Source of the DNA: an uncultured Collinsella sp.
GTDB taxonomy: Bacteria > Actinomycetota > Coriobacteriia > Coriobacteriales > Coriobacteriaceae
DNA length: 36,389 nucleotides
NCBI GenBank assembly: GCA_959605475.1
Contig: CAUHFS010000023.1
Coordinates: 1 to 36,389 of the forward strand
Direction: 5' to 3'
Shown here: positions 36,332 through 36,389 of the stretch, in pieces
How positions within the stretch are numbered: position 1 is the stretch's first letter
Layout of the letters: each line of letters starts with the position of its first letter
Made by a program: the position numbers and the translations under genes
Notes under the pieces: generated by a model
The model's database searches: none
What the model was told of the DNA's origin: nothing
Seen by the model: the letters and a program-made list of their open reading frames with translations, nothing else

Positions 36332-36389
36332 TTTGTCTCAATCTGTAACGTTTGGCGGCTGTTTGAGCCCGTAACTGTTACAGATTGAG
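36332..36389. repeat. Seventh palindromic unit, cut by window edge
   Basis: TTTGTCTCAATCTGTAAC (36332-36349) and TGTTACAGATTGAG (36376-36389) are the arms; the 15-bp words start at 36336 and 36376, again 40 bp apart with a 25-bp loop. More units may follow beyond the window. Confidence 0.88.

Overview
The window looks like a chromosomal segment of a Collinsella-like member of the Coriobacteriia (Actinobacteria). It is GC-rich, and the core genes have third codon positions dominated by G and C. It carries an alanine-rich tailed L31, an FtsE with a long Pro/Ala/Gln leader, a two-gene transketolase, a two-subunit NADPH-type glutamate synthase, and a rubredoxin with a flavin-reductase partner. 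These fit a gut anaerobe of that class. The taxonomic call is inference from gene style, not from a search.

Layout. Positions 1-3256 hold an ABC-2 type export locus: a 5'-truncated permease overlapping its ATPase, then a permease-ATPase fusion, then a 12-codon stub that looks like a deleted third gene. Positions 3257-11204 are housekeeping: rpmE behind a hairpin-rich leader, secA overlapping prfB, a YitT-family membrane protein, and the split transketolase. A zinc-ribbon membrane protein lies on the minus strand at 11326-12057. A gene-free stretch at 12073-12570 contains a palindromic repeat and a very stable nested-stem element. ftsE-ftsX and an RNase R gene follow to 16969. Positions 17090-18438 carry a serine recombinase and a VanZ-family protein. 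Positions 18643-23089 hold a MurNAc (peptidoglycan sugar) recycling locus: a MurR/RpiR regulator, murQ, a MurP-like PTS permease and mupG. Then come an ArsC/Spx-family protein, a minus-strand hypothetical gene, tRNA-Gln(CUG), tRNA-Glu(CUC), a tetratricopeptide-like gene overlapping smpB, a flavin-reductase-like protein, rubredoxin, mntH (minus strand), gltB-gltD and a hypothetical gene.

The most unusual content is non-coding. Seven copies of a 55-bp palindromic unit (15-bp arms, 25-bp loop) are present. Six form two arrays of three, at 27029-27243 and 28652-28866, one on each side of mntH; a seventh lies at the right edge. Within the arrays the 15-bp word recurs every 40 bp exactly, in alternating orientation, with a 25-bp variable but related spacer each time. 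A second family has three copies, each 67 bp long with 22-bp arms and a 23-bp loop (11286, 12148, 25953); one copy supplies the last codons of a gene. A third, smaller hairpin family shares a loop word AACCTGTCCC-like (4017, 4080, 17090). A GTCCCC-bounded hairpin occurs at 3287 and 35253. Fixed arm and loop lengths with diverged loops argue for active dispersal or a conserved structural role; I do not recognise the two larger families.

Functional links. murR, murQ, the PTS and mupG together would import and break down MurNAc-containing wall fragments: MupG splits the phosphorylated disaccharide and MurQ converts MurNAc-6P. SmpB is the tmRNA partner, but no ssrA is visible here. The flavin-reductase-like protein plus rubredoxin resembles the two halves of a high-molecular-weight rubredoxin used in oxygen detoxification.
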